Assembly (NCBI RefSeq): GCF_047501535.1
Contig: NZ_JAZDRJ010000012.1
Coordinates: 1 to 64,000, forward strand
Source: Yanghanlia sp047501535
GTDB lineage: Bacteria > Pseudomonadota > Gammaproteobacteria > Burkholderiales > Burkholderiaceae_B
Reading direction: 5' to 3'
DNA length: 64,000 nucleotides
Part shown: piece by piece, positions 42,513 to 52,034 of the stretch
Layout of the letters: each line of letters begins with the position of its first letter
Position numbering within the stretch: position 1 is the first letter of the stretch
Translations under genes and position numbers: made by a program
Notes under the pieces: generated by a model
Told to the model about the DNA's origin: nothing
Seen by the model: the letters and a program-made list of their open reading frames with translations, nothing else
Database searches by the model: none

Positions 42513-42701
42513 ATGTCACGCCTGAAGGACGAAACCCTATCCATCCGCACCTCCGCTGAGATCAAGCAGCTTTTGCGCTTGGCGGCTGAGCGCGAGCGCC
42601 GCTCGGTGGCCTCAATGATCGAAATTCTGGTGTTGGAGTACGCTCGTACGCATGGCTTGAAACCAGATCCTCAAGGCCTGTCAGTAAAGGAAAATATATG
42701 A
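42513..42701 (+). CDS. Small ribbon-helix-helix-type protein
   Basis: The 62-residue frame MSRLKDETLSIRTSAEIKQLLRLAAERERRSVASMIEILVLEYARTHGLK has the strand-helix-helix pattern of Arc/MetJ-type DNA-binding proteins and antitoxins (LSIRTS strand, two helices with RSVASMIEILVLEYA). The stop overlaps an ATG for a 31-codon frame (ATGA). As a DNA-binding protein at the head of the defence block it could act on the repeats before fic. No specific family is recognised. Confidence 0.6.
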   Translation: MSRLKDETLSIRTSAEIKQLLRLAAERERRSVASMIEILVLEYARTHGLKPDPQGLSVKENI

Positions 42702-42793
42702 GGGTGGTGAATGCCGAGGAGGTGCAAGCGCACGTCAAAATCAAGAAGCTGAGGAAATGGAGTAGTCAGAGACTGATAACAGGGTATTTGTAG
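42698..42793 (+). CDS. 31-codon frame overlapping the ribbon-helix-helix gene
   Basis: ATG 42698 overlaps the preceding stop by four bases and an upstream TCAGTAAAGGAAAA gives a good ribosome-binding site. The peptide is MRVVNAEEVQAHVKIKKLR followed by WSSQRLITGYL. The layout is like an antitoxin followed by a coupled partner, but only a fragment could remain. No function is recognised and it may not be a real gene. Confidence 0.25.
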   Translation: MRVVNAEEVQAHVKIKKLRKWSSQRLITGYL

Positions 42794-42832
42794 AGACAAT
42801 ACCCCATTTAATGGCTATGATTACCCCATTTA
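42782..42832. promoter_or_regulatory. Candidate operator upstream of fic
   Basis: GGGTATT (42782-42788) and AATACCC (42798-42804) form a 7-bp dyad with a 9-base spacer. TACCCCATTTA occurs at 42800-42810 and again at 42822-42832, exactly 22 bases apart, i.e. two helical turns on the same DNA face. The group ends 22 bases before the fic ATG. This arrangement suits a repressor covering the operon promoter. Confidence 0.55.
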
Positions 42833-42854
42833 GACAGCCTGGGCTTACATTTCC

Positions 42855-43955
42855 ATGCACTCGCTCACACCCGAGTACCTTGCCGCGCTTCGCTTCGATG
42901 GCACCCAGGCCGCCACGTTGCGCACACTGGGCGAGTATCAGGGCAAGCAGCAACTCTATGCCGCGCAGTCGCCCGAAGCCCTCAAGGGTCTGTGCCAGAT
43001 CGCGGTGTTGGAGTCCACCGAGTCATCTAACCGGCTGGAAGGCGTTGTCGTCGCACCCTCGCGGTTGAAGTCGCTGGTCATCCGCAACGCAACGCCAAAG
43101 AGCCGTTCCGAACAGGAGATCGCCGGCTACCGCGATGCCCTGGCGCTGATCCACGAGTCTGCCGCGCACATGCCCTTCAGCGAGGGTGTTGTGCTGCAAC
43201 TCCACACCCTGCTGTACCGTTACATGCCACAGGCGGGCGGGCGCTGGAAGGCTACCAATAACGACATCATCGAGCGTCACCCGGACGGCACGTCACGTCT
43301 ACGCTTCCAGCCGGTCGCTGCGCACCTCACACCCATGGCTATGGCCGATCTGGCCGGGCGCTACGCCACCGCGCTGGATCAACGCCTGGCCGACCCCCTC
43401 GTACTGGTGCCGCTGGCGATGCTCGATTTTCTGTGCATTCACCCCTTCCCGGACGGCAACGGTCGCATGTCCCGCTTGCTGACCCTGCTGCTGCTCTACC
43501 ACTTCGACTATGCCGTGGGCCGCTACATCAGTTTGGAACGCATCTTCGAGGAAACCAAGGAAGGCTCACGAAACACTTTTGAAGCCAGCTCGCAGGGCTG
43601 GCACCAGGGGCAGCACGACGCAAAGCCCTGGCTCGACTACTTCTGGGGTGCCTTGCTGCGGGCATACCGCGAGTTCGAGGAGCGTGTCGGCACCATCGAA
43701 CGTGGCCGTGGCAGTAAAGGCGACCGGGTGCGAGCGGAAGTGCTGGGGCGCTGCCTGCCGTTTTCGATTTCCGAAATCGAAGAGGCCTGCCCGGGCGTGA
43801 GCCGGGACATGGTGCGGCTGGTGCTGCGGGCGATGAAGTCAGAGGGATTGATCGAATCGACTGGCAAGGGAAGAGGGGCAAAGTGGAAGCGCGTCACAGC
43901 GGGCACCTCGGATAGAGCAGCGGTTCTGGCGATTGACCGCAAGATGGATCAGTGA
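42855..43955 (+). CDS. Fic-family AMP transferase with N-terminal inhibitory motif and C-terminal winged helix
   Basis: The 366-residue protein has the class II Fic layout. The inhibitory motif S58-NRL-E62-G63 is in the N-terminal helix (ESSNRLEG) and the catalytic Fic loop HPFPDGNGR is at about residues 196-204. Fic proteins move AMP, or another nucleotide group, from ATP to a target protein. The C-terminal segment (about 290-355; FSISEIEEACPGVSRDMVRLVLRAMKSEGLI) looks like a winged helix, so self-regulated DNA binding is possible. The gene ends nine bases before the large helicase gene, suggesting it belongs to that operon. Target is unknown. Confidence 0.85.
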   Translation: MHSLTPEYLAALRFDGTQAATLRTLGEYQGKQQLYAAQSPEALKGLCQIAVLESTESSNRLEGVVVAPSRLKSLVIRNATPKSRSEQEIAGYRDALALIHESAAHMPFSEGVVLQLHTLLYRYMPQAGGRWKATNNDIIERHPDGTSRLRFQPVAAHLTPMAMADLAGRYATALDQRLADPLVLVPLAMLDFLCIHPFPDGNGRMSRLLTLLLLYHFDYAVGRYISLERIFEETKEGSRNTFEASSQGWHQGQHDAKPWLDYFWGALLRAYREFEERVGTIERGRGSKGDRVRAEVLGRCLPFSISEIEEACPGVSRDMVRLVLRAMKSEGLIESTGKGRGAKWKRVTAGTSDRAAVLAIDRKMDQ

Positions 43956-43964
43956 GGACTCTAC

Positions 43965-46900
43965 ATGGATAACGTTTTCCAGTTCCGCGACCAGCTCATC
44001 GAGCGATATGGCAGCTTTTCCCGCAGTTTCGTTCGTATCGCCGCGCCTGATATCCAAGCCGAGGTCGAACATCAGTATGCGCAGGGCCGCTATTGGCCTG
44101 AGCCGTTGGTACAGATCAACCCGAATTACCAACGCCAAGGCACGGTGCAGAAGCTGGTGGCAGAGGGGGTCTTGCATCCTGCCTGCGCAGAAATCTTCCA
44201 GGTTGGAAAGACTGAAGGCAAGCCAGAACCCCTGCATCTTTACAAGCACCAAATGGAAGCTCTGGCCAAAGGTCAGGAACGCCAGAGCTACGTTGTCACT
44301 ACCGGAACGGGGTCGGGTAAGTCCCTGTCCTTTTTCATCCCAGTCATTGACCGCATTCTCAAGGCCAAGGACTCCGATGGCAAAGCACGTACCAGAGCCA
44401 TTGTGATTTATCCAATGAACGCTCTGGCCAACAGCCAGCTGGAAGAGCTCGATAAGTTTCTGCATGGCTATGCGCCAGAGCACCGACCCTTCACCGTCAA
44501 GCGCTACACCGGCCAAGAAAGCCAGACAGAACGCCGCGCCATCGCGGATGACCCGCCCGATATCCTGCTGACTAACTTCATGATGCTGGAGTACATCCTC
44601 ACGCGCTTCGACGAAGTGGATCGGCGAGTGGTGGAGCACTGTGAGGGGCTTGAGTTCCTGGTGCTGGATGAATTGCATACCTATCGTGGCCGTCAAGGGG
44701 CAGACGTTGCCTTGCTGGTGCGTCGCTTACGCGAGCGCTTGAAGGCCGAGCAACTGGTCTGCATCGGCACATCAGCCACCATGTCCAGCGCAGGCAGCCA
44801 AGCCGATCGCAATCGCGTTGTCGCTGATGTGGCCAGCAAACTGTTTGGCACCCGGATCAGCGAGCATGACGTCATCGGCGAGACACTGGAGCGCGTCACT
44901 AACCCGCTCAAGGACGTCAACGCCATCCGCGCAGAACTGCCGGAAGCCGTTGCGCGAAAGCAGGATATCTGGGCTGATTTCGACGCTTTTCGCGATGATC
45001 CGTTGGCTATCTGGGTGGAATTGAACCTGGGTATCGAGCTACCTGCGGACGAGCCTCCAAGGCGCGCGAAACCCATGACGCTGGAAGAGGCCAGCTACCG
45101 TCTTGCCGAAGATGCGGGCTGCCAGCCTGAAGCCGCTCGCGCCGCCCTGCAGCGCTTTCTGGTGGCTGCCCATGATGTGCGCACGCCCCAGGGCAGGCCG
45201 CCTTTCGCGTTCAAGCTGCACCAGTTCATCAGTGGACCGGGCAAGGTGCTCACCACGTTGGAAGAGCGAGGCAAGCGCCATGTCACGCTCGATGCCCAGC
45301 GTTTCGCACCGGGACGGCAGCAAGAGAATGTGCTGCTTTACCCCACGCATTTCTGCCGCGATTGCGGCCAGGAGTACCTGCCTGTCTGGCACGCACAGCA
45401 ACCGGTCAGCTTCAGCCCGCGTGAAATCGACGATATCGCAGCAGGAGACGACACCGCCAGCTATGGCTTCCTGTGCCCACTGGTGCCCGGGCAGCAATAC
45501 GGTGGCCTGCTTGAAGACCTGCCGGAAACCTGGATCGACCTCAGCCGAAGCGAGCCCAAAGTCAAGTCAGCCTACAAGAATGCCGTTCCCTATATGGTCA
45601 CGGTCGATGCCAAAGGACAAACAGGCTCCGGGACGGAGTTCTGGTTCATTCCCGGAAAGTTCCGCTTCTGCCTGAACTGCGGCACGACACACGAAGCCCA
45701 CGGCAAAGATGCCAACCGCCTCGCCAGTTTGTCCGGGGAAGGCCGTTCTTCGGCCACTACCATGATTGCCCTGGCGGCCTTACAGCAACTGTTTGCACTT
45801 CCCGAGCCGGCTCCAGGCCAACCTGATCCGCGTAAATTGCTTGGGTTTACCGACAACCGCCAGGATGCCGCGCTGCAGGCGGGTCACTTCAACGATTTCA
45901 TTTTCCTGTTGACGCTGCGTGCCGGCTTGATCGGCGCACTACAGGCAAGTGGCGGCCAGCTTGATGAAGAAAACCTGGCCGAAAGCGTATTCAAGGCCCT
46001 CGGCTTTCAAGGGGTCGATGAAGCCACCTTGGTGGAATATCTGCGCACTCCCAAGCTCATGGGGCTGGCACGGCAGGAAGCGCAACGCACCTTGCGATTC
46101 ATTATTGCCTACCGGCTGCTGCGCGATCTACGGCGTGGCTGGCGCTTCAATAATCCGAATCTGGATCAGCTTGGCCTGTTGCAGATTCGGTACCGAGACC
46201 TGGCCACCTTTAGCGCTGACACCAGCATCTTTGCCGCAAACAGCACCTTGAACAAACTGACGGCGGTGCAGCGAGCAATTCTGTACGAATTGCTGTTCGA
46301 CACCTTGCGCCGCCATCTGTGCCTGGAAAGCCGTTACCTCGACCCGGTTGAGCAGGACAAGGCACGTACCAGCGCCCACACCTACCTGAATGAACGTTGG
46401 GCCTTCGCTCCCGACGAAAAACTCGATACCGGCCGTTATCTCATCCTCGGCAAGCGCCCGGAATACAAAAAGGGAGGATCGGAGCATCTGGTGACTGGCG
46501 GTCCGCGATCCCGTCTATTGCGGCAAATCAAGATAAACAAGCTTTGGAGTGATAGCGCTTGCGCTGGCGAGGTCAAGAAATGGAAAGACGCCGAATGGAC
46601 TGAGCTGATCGAAGACATGCTCAAGGCAGCCAGCAACTATGGTTATGTGCAAAAACATGCCATTGATTCGCAACTCGCCGGCTGGCGCCTGAACGCAGCC
46701 GCCCTGGACTGGTGCCTGATTGCCGATCAGCCGCAAACCGATAGCAATCGCATCAACCAGTATTTCCGCACCCTGTATCTCGGCATTGCCGACCTGCTGC
46801 GTCAGCCTTCACATCCGCTGTTCGATTTCGAGGCCCAGGAACACACCGCCCAGGTGGATGCGCCACGCCGGCAACTGCTGGAGCAGCGCTTCCGCTACAC

Positions 46901-49241
46901 CGAAAAAGACAGGCAGGACTGGGCGCAGAACCCGGCCCACGAAGCGCCGCTGGAGCGCCTGCCGGTGATGTTCTGCTCCCCCACTATGGAGCTGGGTGTG
47001 GATATCTCCGCGCTCAACACCGTGTACCTGCGCAACGTGCCGCCGACCCCCGCCAACTACGCCCAGCGCAGCGGCCGTGCGGGTCGTTCGGGCCAGCAGG
47101 CGCTGGTCATCACCTACTGCGCGGCACTCAGTCCGCACGACCAGTGGTTCTTCCACAATGCCAACGAGATGGTGCATGGCGTGGTACGCGCACCCACACT
47201 CGATCTGGCCAACCGCGACCTGATCGACAGCCATCTGCAAGCGGTCTGGCTGGCCAGCACCCAGGTGCCGCTGGACGACAGCATTGCGCCCATGCTGGAT
47301 CTTGAGCGGCCCGGCAAACCACTGAAACAGCCCTTGCAGGAAGCGCTACAAGCGCAGACCGTCCAGCAGCGTGCCCTGGCCAGTGCCTGCCGGGTCATCG
47401 ATCAGCTCAAGGAAGAGCTGGCAAGCAGCGCCTGGTTCACGCCTGACTACGTACACCAGGTCATCGCCAATGCACCCAAGGCGTTCTCCGAAGCGCTGGA
47501 ACGCTGGCGCGTGTTGTTCGATGCAACGCGTCAGCAGATGGACATGGCTGATCGCATCGTCAAGAGCCATACCGCTTCGCACACCGAGCGCCAGAATGCC
47601 CAGCGCCGTTACGGCGATGCCGCGCGCCAGTACGCCGTGTTGCTCAAATCCGGTAATGGCCAGAACAACGACTTCTACACCTATCGCTACCTGGCCAGCC
47701 AGGGCTTCCTGCCCGGCTACAACTTCCCGCGCCTGCCGCTGATGGCCTGGATTCCCGCTCGTGGCGGTCAGACCGTTAATGGCAAGGACGACGAAGGCAG
47801 CATGGTCAGCCGCCCGCGTTTCCTGGCTCTGTCAGAGTTCGGTCCTCGCAGCCTCATCTATCACCAGGGCCGCATGTACCGCGTGGTGCGAGCCAAACTC
47901 AACGTCGGCAATACAGACCACATTTCCGGTAGCAGCCAGTTGGCCACCATTGCCTCTCTGGTGTGCAGTCAGTGCGGCTACGGGCATCTCGGTGACCCGG
48001 GCGGCGAACAGCCGCTGGTCAATCGCTGCGAAAACTGTGATGCCTTGCTCACCGAGCACGATTGGGTGCGCGAGCTCTATCGCATCGAAACCGTGGAGAC
48101 GGTAGCCACCGAGCGCATCTCCATCAACGACGAGGAGCGCCAGCGTCAGGGCTTCGAGTTGCAGACCACCTACCGTTTCCTGCCCGGGCCCGATGGCCAG
48201 ATTCAGAAGCAGAAAGCCGAAGTCCGGCTGGGCGAAGAATTGTTGGGCGAACTCACTTATGCGCCTGCTGCGCAAATCTGGCGTATCAACCGCGGCTGGC
48301 GCAGGCGTAAGAACAAAGAGCAACTGGGCTTCTACATCAATCCCATTACCGGCACCTGGAGCAAGCAGGACGCACCGGATGCGGAAGACGACAACGGCAA
48401 CGACGATGCCTTGCTGGAAAAGGTGCCCAACCAACGCATCGTTCCTTTTGTGGAAGATCATCGCAACCTGCTGATCTTCGCACCTTTACATACCCTGTCG
48501 CTGGAGGCCATGGCTACCTTGCAGGCTGCCCTCAAGCGTGGCATCGAAATGACCTTCCAGATCGAGGAATCCGAGCTGGTGGTCGAGCCACTGCCCAAGG
48601 CAGATGAGCGCCGTGCCTTGCTGTTCTACGAAGCGGCCGAAGGCGGTGCAGGCGTGCTCACTCGTCTGGCAAATCATCGCGACGACCTTGCACTCGTCGC
48701 CAGCAATGCCCTGCAACTGATTCACTACCGCGCACCGCAGAGCGGCGTTTGGACGCTGGACGATCTGCCGTCACTGGAGCAGACCGATGAACTGGGCAAT
48801 CATCAATGCGAGGCCGGCTGTTACCAATGCCTGCTCTCCTACTTCAATCAGCCGGATCACGAGCACATCAACCGCCGTAACGCGGATGCACTCAAGCTGC
48901 TGGTCGCGCTTGCCAATGCCCAGGTGCAGCCCGTAGCGAACAGCCCGGCCACCGTTGCCGCAACGACTTCAGAAGACGAGCTGCTCGACGTCTGGCTGTC
49001 TGCACTCCGCCAGGCCGGGGCTAGACAACCTGATGCGGTCAATGTACCCGTCAACAATGGCGCGGCCATCGCCGCAGCCCAGTACAAGGCATCTCGTGCG
49101 TTGGTGTTTCTGTCCACAGTGGATGAGCAGACCGCCAGCGTATTGCAGGACAAAGGCTGGCAGGTGCTCGATTTTTCGGACGCTTCACACTGGCCACAAC
49201 AGTTCGCCGCACACGCCGATGTGTTCGGCCCCAAGGAATAA
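43965..49241 (+). CDS. DEAD-box helicase fused to DUF1998 (DISARM DrmA/DrmB-like or DruE-like)
   Basis: The 1758-residue protein begins with a superfamily 2 helicase: TGTGSGKS at 113-120, DELH at 235-238, GTSATM after it, and QRSGRAGRSG at about 1034-1043. A zinc-binding pattern follows (CSQCG at about 1334, then CENC). The C-terminal DUF1998/MrfB part carries CEAGCYQCLLSY (Cys about 1615, 1619, 1622). In DISARM the helicase (DrmA) and DUF1998 protein (DrmB) are separate; here both are in one chain, as in Druantia DruE and YprA-like MrfA systems. All helicase motifs are intact. The last 70 residues (YKASRALVFLSTVDEQT) look like the usual DUF1998-associated end domain. Confidence 0.8.
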   Translation: MDNVFQFRDQLIERYGSFSRSFVRIAAPDIQAEVEHQYAQGRYWPEPLVQINPNYQRQGTVQKLVAEGVLHPACAEIFQVGKTEGKPEPLHLYKHQMEALAKGQERQSYVVTTGTGSGKSLSFFIPVIDRILKAKDSDGKARTRAIVIYPMNALANSQLEELDKFLHGYAPEHRPFTVKRYTGQESQTERRAIADDPPDILLTNFMMLEYILTRFDEVDRRVVEHCEGLEFLVLDELHTYRGRQGADVALLVRRLRERLKAEQLVCIGTSATMSSAGSQADRNRVVADVASKLFGTRISEHDVIGETLERVTNPLKDVNAIRAELPEAVARKQDIWADFDAFRDDPLAIWVELNLGIELPADEPPRRAKPMTLEEASYRLAEDAGCQPEAARAALQRFLVAAHDVRTPQGRPPFAFKLHQFISGPGKVLTTLEERGKRHVTLDAQRFAPGRQQENVLLYPTHFCRDCGQEYLPVWHAQQPVSFSPREIDDIAAGDDTASYGFLCPLVPGQQYGGLLEDLPETWIDLSRSEPKVKSAYKNAVPYMVTVDAKGQTGSGTEFWFIPGKFRFCLNCGTTHEAHGKDANRLASLSGEGRSSATTMIALAALQQLFALPEPAPGQPDPRKLLGFTDNRQDAALQAGHFNDFIFLLTLRAGLIGALQASGGQLDEENLAESVFKALGFQGVDEATLVEYLRTPKLMGLARQEAQRTLRFIIAYRLLRDLRRGWRFNNPNLDQLGLLQIRYRDLATFSADTSIFAANSTLNKLTAVQRAILYELLFDTLRRHLCLESRYLDPVEQDKARTSAHTYLNERWAFAPDEKLDTGRYLILGKRPEYKKGGSEHLVTGGPRSRLLRQIKINKLWSDSACAGEVKKWKDAEWTELIEDMLKAASNYGYVQKHAIDSQLAGWRLNAAALDWCLIADQPQTDSNRINQYFRTLYLGIADLLRQPSHPLFDFEAQEHTAQVDAPRRQLLEQRFRYTEKDRQDWAQNPAHEAPLERLPVMFCSPTMELGVDISALNTVYLRNVPPTPANYAQRSGRAGRSGQQALVITYCAALSPHDQWFFHNANEMVHGVVRAPTLDLANRDLIDSHLQAVWLASTQVPLDDSIAPMLDLERPGKPLKQPLQEALQAQTVQQRALASACRVIDQLKEELASSAWFTPDYVHQVIANAPKAFSEALERWRVLFDATRQQMDMADRIVKSHTASHTERQNAQRRYGDAARQYAVLLKSGNGQNNDFYTYRYLASQGFLPGYNFPRLPLMAWIPARGGQTVNGKDDEGSMVSRPRFLALSEFGPRSLIYHQGRMYRVVRAKLNVGNTDHISGSSQLATIASLVCSQCGYGHLGDPGGEQPLVNRCENCDALLTEHDWVRELYRIETVETVATERISINDEERQRQGFELQTTYRFLPGPDGQIQKQKAEVRLGEELLGELTYAPAAQIWRINRGWRRRKNKEQLGFYINPITGTWSKQDAPDAEDDNGNDDALLEKVPNQRIVPFVEDHRNLLIFAPLHTLSLEAMATLQAALKRGIEMTFQIEESELVVEPLPKADERRALLFYEAAEGGAGVLTRLANHRDDLALVASNALQLIHYRAPQSGVWTLDDLPSLEQTDELGNHQCEAGCYQCLLSYFNQPDHEHINRRNADALKLLVALANAQVQPVANSPATVAATTSEDELLDVWLSALRQAGARQPDAVNVPVNNGAAIAAAQYKASRALVFLSTVDEQTASVLQDKGWQVLDFSDASHWPQQFAAHADVFGPKE

Positions 49242-49247
49242 AGGCAC

Positions 49248-52034
49248 ATGACAACCCTTGAACACGACTTTCTGCCCGGCAGCCTGGTACGTGCCCGAGG
49301 CCGCGAATGGGTGGTGCAAAACGACTCCCGCCGCGACTGGCTGCGCCTGCGTCCATTGAGCGGCGCCGAGGACGAAAGCATCGCCCTGATCCCAGAGTTG
49401 GAACTCCATCCCGTCGAACCAGCCTCCTTCGAATGGCCCGATCCCGCGCACGCCGGCAACCACGCCGCCGCGCTGTTGCTGCGCGATGCCTTGCGGATGA
49501 CACTGCGTGCCGGTGCCGGCCCGTTCCGCTCCTTTGGCAATATCGCCGTGGAGCCGCGCGGCTACCAGCTTGTGCCGCTGCTGATGGCATTGCGACTGTC
49601 TACCGTGCGCCTACTGATCGCTGATGACGTCGGCATCGGCAAGACCATCGAAGCCGGCCTAATCGCACGTGAGCTCATGGACCGTGGCGAAATCGCCCGC
49701 TTGGCCATCCTATGTCCGCCACATCTGGTCGAGCAATGGCAAAGTGAGCTGGAAACCCGTTTCAACCTGCACGCGATCGCGCTGACCTCGGCATCCGCAT
49801 CGCGCATCGAACGCGAACTGCCGCATGGCGTGCGCCTGTTCGACCATCATCCCGTGGTGGTCGTCAGCCTGGACTACATCAAGAGCGAACGCCACCGCGA
49901 ACAGTTTCTTGCCGCTGCCCCCGAATGCATCATCGTTGACGAAGCCCACACGTGCGCCAGCAGCGGCACCGGCAAGCAATTGCGCTTCGAGTTGCTGCAA
50001 CGCCTTGCCCGTGACGCGCAGCGACACCTGATCCTGCTAACCGCCACCCCGCACTCCGGTGACGAAACCGCCTTCTACAACCTGCTGTCGCTGCTCGATC
50101 CCCGCTTTGCAGCGCTGCAAGGGCGCATGACGGCCTCCGATCCGCTGCGTCAGGAACTCGCCCGCCATTTTGTGCAACGCCGCCGCAAGGACATCGCCGA
50201 GTGGCAGGCCGAAACCCAAGATGGGCGGGGGTTCCCCCGCCGCATGAAAACCGAGCTCACCTACCAGCTCAGCGGCGAATGGGGTGCGTTTTTTGATGCC
50301 GTGCAGGACTACTGCCGGGAAATGGCGGAAGCCATTGAGCAGCAAGACACGCAGCAAGGTGGCGCCCGCCTCATCTGGTACGCCACCCTGGCCTTGCTGC
50401 GCTGCGTGGCATCATCGCCTGCGGCTGCCGTCAAGGCCCTGACCACGCGGCTGGAAGGCACCATGGCGGATGACGACTTGCTCAGTGACGAGCGCCTGCA
50501 CGATGGCGAAGCCGACGACCTGATGGGCAGTGACCTGGAGCCCCCCGCCCAATTGCAGGACGCCAGCCGCCTGCACGACCTCATTGCCGAAGCACAGCGC
50601 CTGTCCGGCAAGAAGGGCGATCCCAAGCTGGCCGCGCTCATCCGGCACATCGGTTCCTTGCTTGAAGATGGCTATCACCCCGTGGTGTTCTGCCGCTATG
50701 TCGCCACCGCCCATTACGTGGCCGAGCACCTCAAGGCCGCCTTTCCCAAGGCCACCGTCGATGCCGTCACCGGCGAGCTCACCCCGGAAGAACGTCGTGA
50801 GCGCGTGGAAGGCCTGGAAGATGCCGGGCAACGCATCCTTGTCGCCACCGACTGCCTTTCCGAAGGTATCAACCTGCAGCATCTGTTCACCGCCGTCGTC
50901 CATTACGACCTGGCCTGGAACCCCACACGCCACGAACAACGCGAAGGCCGCGTCGATCGTTTCGGCCAGCAGGCCGACGAAGTCCGTTGCACCATGCTTT
51001 ACGGGCAGGACAACCCGGTCGATGGTTTCGTGCTCAACGTCATCCTGCGCAAGGGCGAAACCATCCAGAAGGAACTGGGCGTGCTGGTGCCCCTGCCCGA
51101 GGACGAAGCCCGCATCAGCCAGGCCCTGGTCAAGGCGGCTCTCATGCGGCGCAGCGACAGTAGCATGGCCCCGCGGCAAGCCCGTTTTGATTTCGGCGAA
51201 TCCGAGCAACTGCTGGCGCCATTGCAGGCCCAGTGGCAGGACGCCCTGGAAAAAGCCAAGGCCAACCGCACCGTCTTTGCCCAACGCCGCATCAAGCCCG
51301 ACGAGGTGCTGCCGGAATGGCACAAACAGCAACAAGCCCTGGGTACCCAGGCCGATGTGCAGCGTTTCCTGCAAAGCGCCTGCGTTCGCCTCGGCTCCCC
51401 CCTGGAAATGGGCCGCAAGCAGTCCCGCTTCCTGCCGCAGCACTTGCCCGAAGCACTGCGCCAGCGCCTGTCCGATGAAGGCATCGACAAACCGCTCAAC
51501 ATCGACTTCGCCGAGCTGCACCGCAGCCACCCGCTGGTCGGCCTGCTGGCTCAGCACCTGCTGGAAGATGCACTCAGCAGCGAACGACCGCTGGCAGCCC
51601 GCTGTGCGGCCACGCTGACCGACGACGTCGATGTCGCCACCACGATCTATTTGCTGCGCTTGCGGCATCAGCTCAGCTACGTGCGCCGTCGTGAGCCTTT
51701 CCAGATGATGGCCGAGGAGACCGTGGCCTTGGCCGTGCGCGGCCGAACCAATCCGCAATGGCTGGCCGATGACAGCGTGAACTGCCTGCTCGAATGTACG
51801 CCCAGTGGCAACCTGCCCGCAGAAGCCGTGCAACGCGAAGTGCGCGCCGCGCTCGATTTTCTCGCTGCGCATCCCCAGCCACTGCAAGCCCTGGCAGAGC
51901 AACGCGCCCAAGCCCTGTTGGCCGACCACGAGCGCGTACGCGCCGCCGCCCGCGACGTGGGCCACCACAGCGTCAGCCCTTGTCTGCTGGTCGACGTCAT
52001 GGGCGTTTACGTCCTGCTGCCGGATGCGCTCTGA
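49248..52034 (+). CDS. SNF2-type helicase (DISARM DrmD-like)
   Basis: The 928-residue protein is a RapA/HepA-type SNF2 ATPase: DDVGIGKTIEAG (Walker A, residues 126-137), CPPHLVEQW, DEAH at 231-234, LTATPHSGDE, and the C-terminal helicase domain with ATDCLSEGINLQ and TRHEQREGRVDRFGQ. DrmD of class 1 DISARM is a protein of this type and similar length, and it likewise neighbours an adenine methyltransferase. It begins six bases after the fused helicase gene and its stop overlaps the next ATG by one base. Confidence 0.8.
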   Translation: MTTLEHDFLPGSLVRARGREWVVQNDSRRDWLRLRPLSGAEDESIALIPELELHPVEPASFEWPDPAHAGNHAAALLLRDALRMTLRAGAGPFRSFGNIAVEPRGYQLVPLLMALRLSTVRLLIADDVGIGKTIEAGLIARELMDRGEIARLAILCPPHLVEQWQSELETRFNLHAIALTSASASRIERELPHGVRLFDHHPVVVVSLDYIKSERHREQFLAAAPECIIVDEAHTCASSGTGKQLRFELLQRLARDAQRHLILLTATPHSGDETAFYNLLSLLDPRFAALQGRMTASDPLRQELARHFVQRRRKDIAEWQAETQDGRGFPRRMKTELTYQLSGEWGAFFDAVQDYCREMAEAIEQQDTQQGGARLIWYATLALLRCVASSPAAAVKALTTRLEGTMADDDLLSDERLHDGEADDLMGSDLEPPAQLQDASRLHDLIAEAQRLSGKKGDPKLAALIRHIGSLLEDGYHPVVFCRYVATAHYVAEHLKAAFPKATVDAVTGELTPEERRERVEGLEDAGQRILVATDCLSEGINLQHLFTAVVHYDLAWNPTRHEQREGRVDRFGQQADEVRCTMLYGQDNPVDGFVLNVILRKGETIQKELGVLVPLPEDEARISQALVKAALMRRSDSSMAPRQARFDFGESEQLLAPLQAQWQDALEKAKANRTVFAQRRIKPDEVLPEWHKQQQALGTQADVQRFLQSACVRLGSPLEMGRKQSRFLPQHLPEALRQRLSDEGIDKPLNIDFAELHRSHPLVGLLAQHLLEDALSSERPLAARCAATLTDDVDVATTIYLLRLRHQLSYVRRREPFQMMAEETVALAVRGRTNPQWLADDSVNCLLECTPSGNLPAEAVQREVRAALDFLAAHPQPLQALAEQRAQALLADHERVRAAARDVGHHSVSPCLLVDVMGVYVLLPDAL

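Noticed and set aside
50412..51968. A 518-codon open frame on the minus strand
   Set aside because: It is antisense to the SNF2 helicase, whose motifs are intact. Composition is that of a shadow frame with no recognisable domain.
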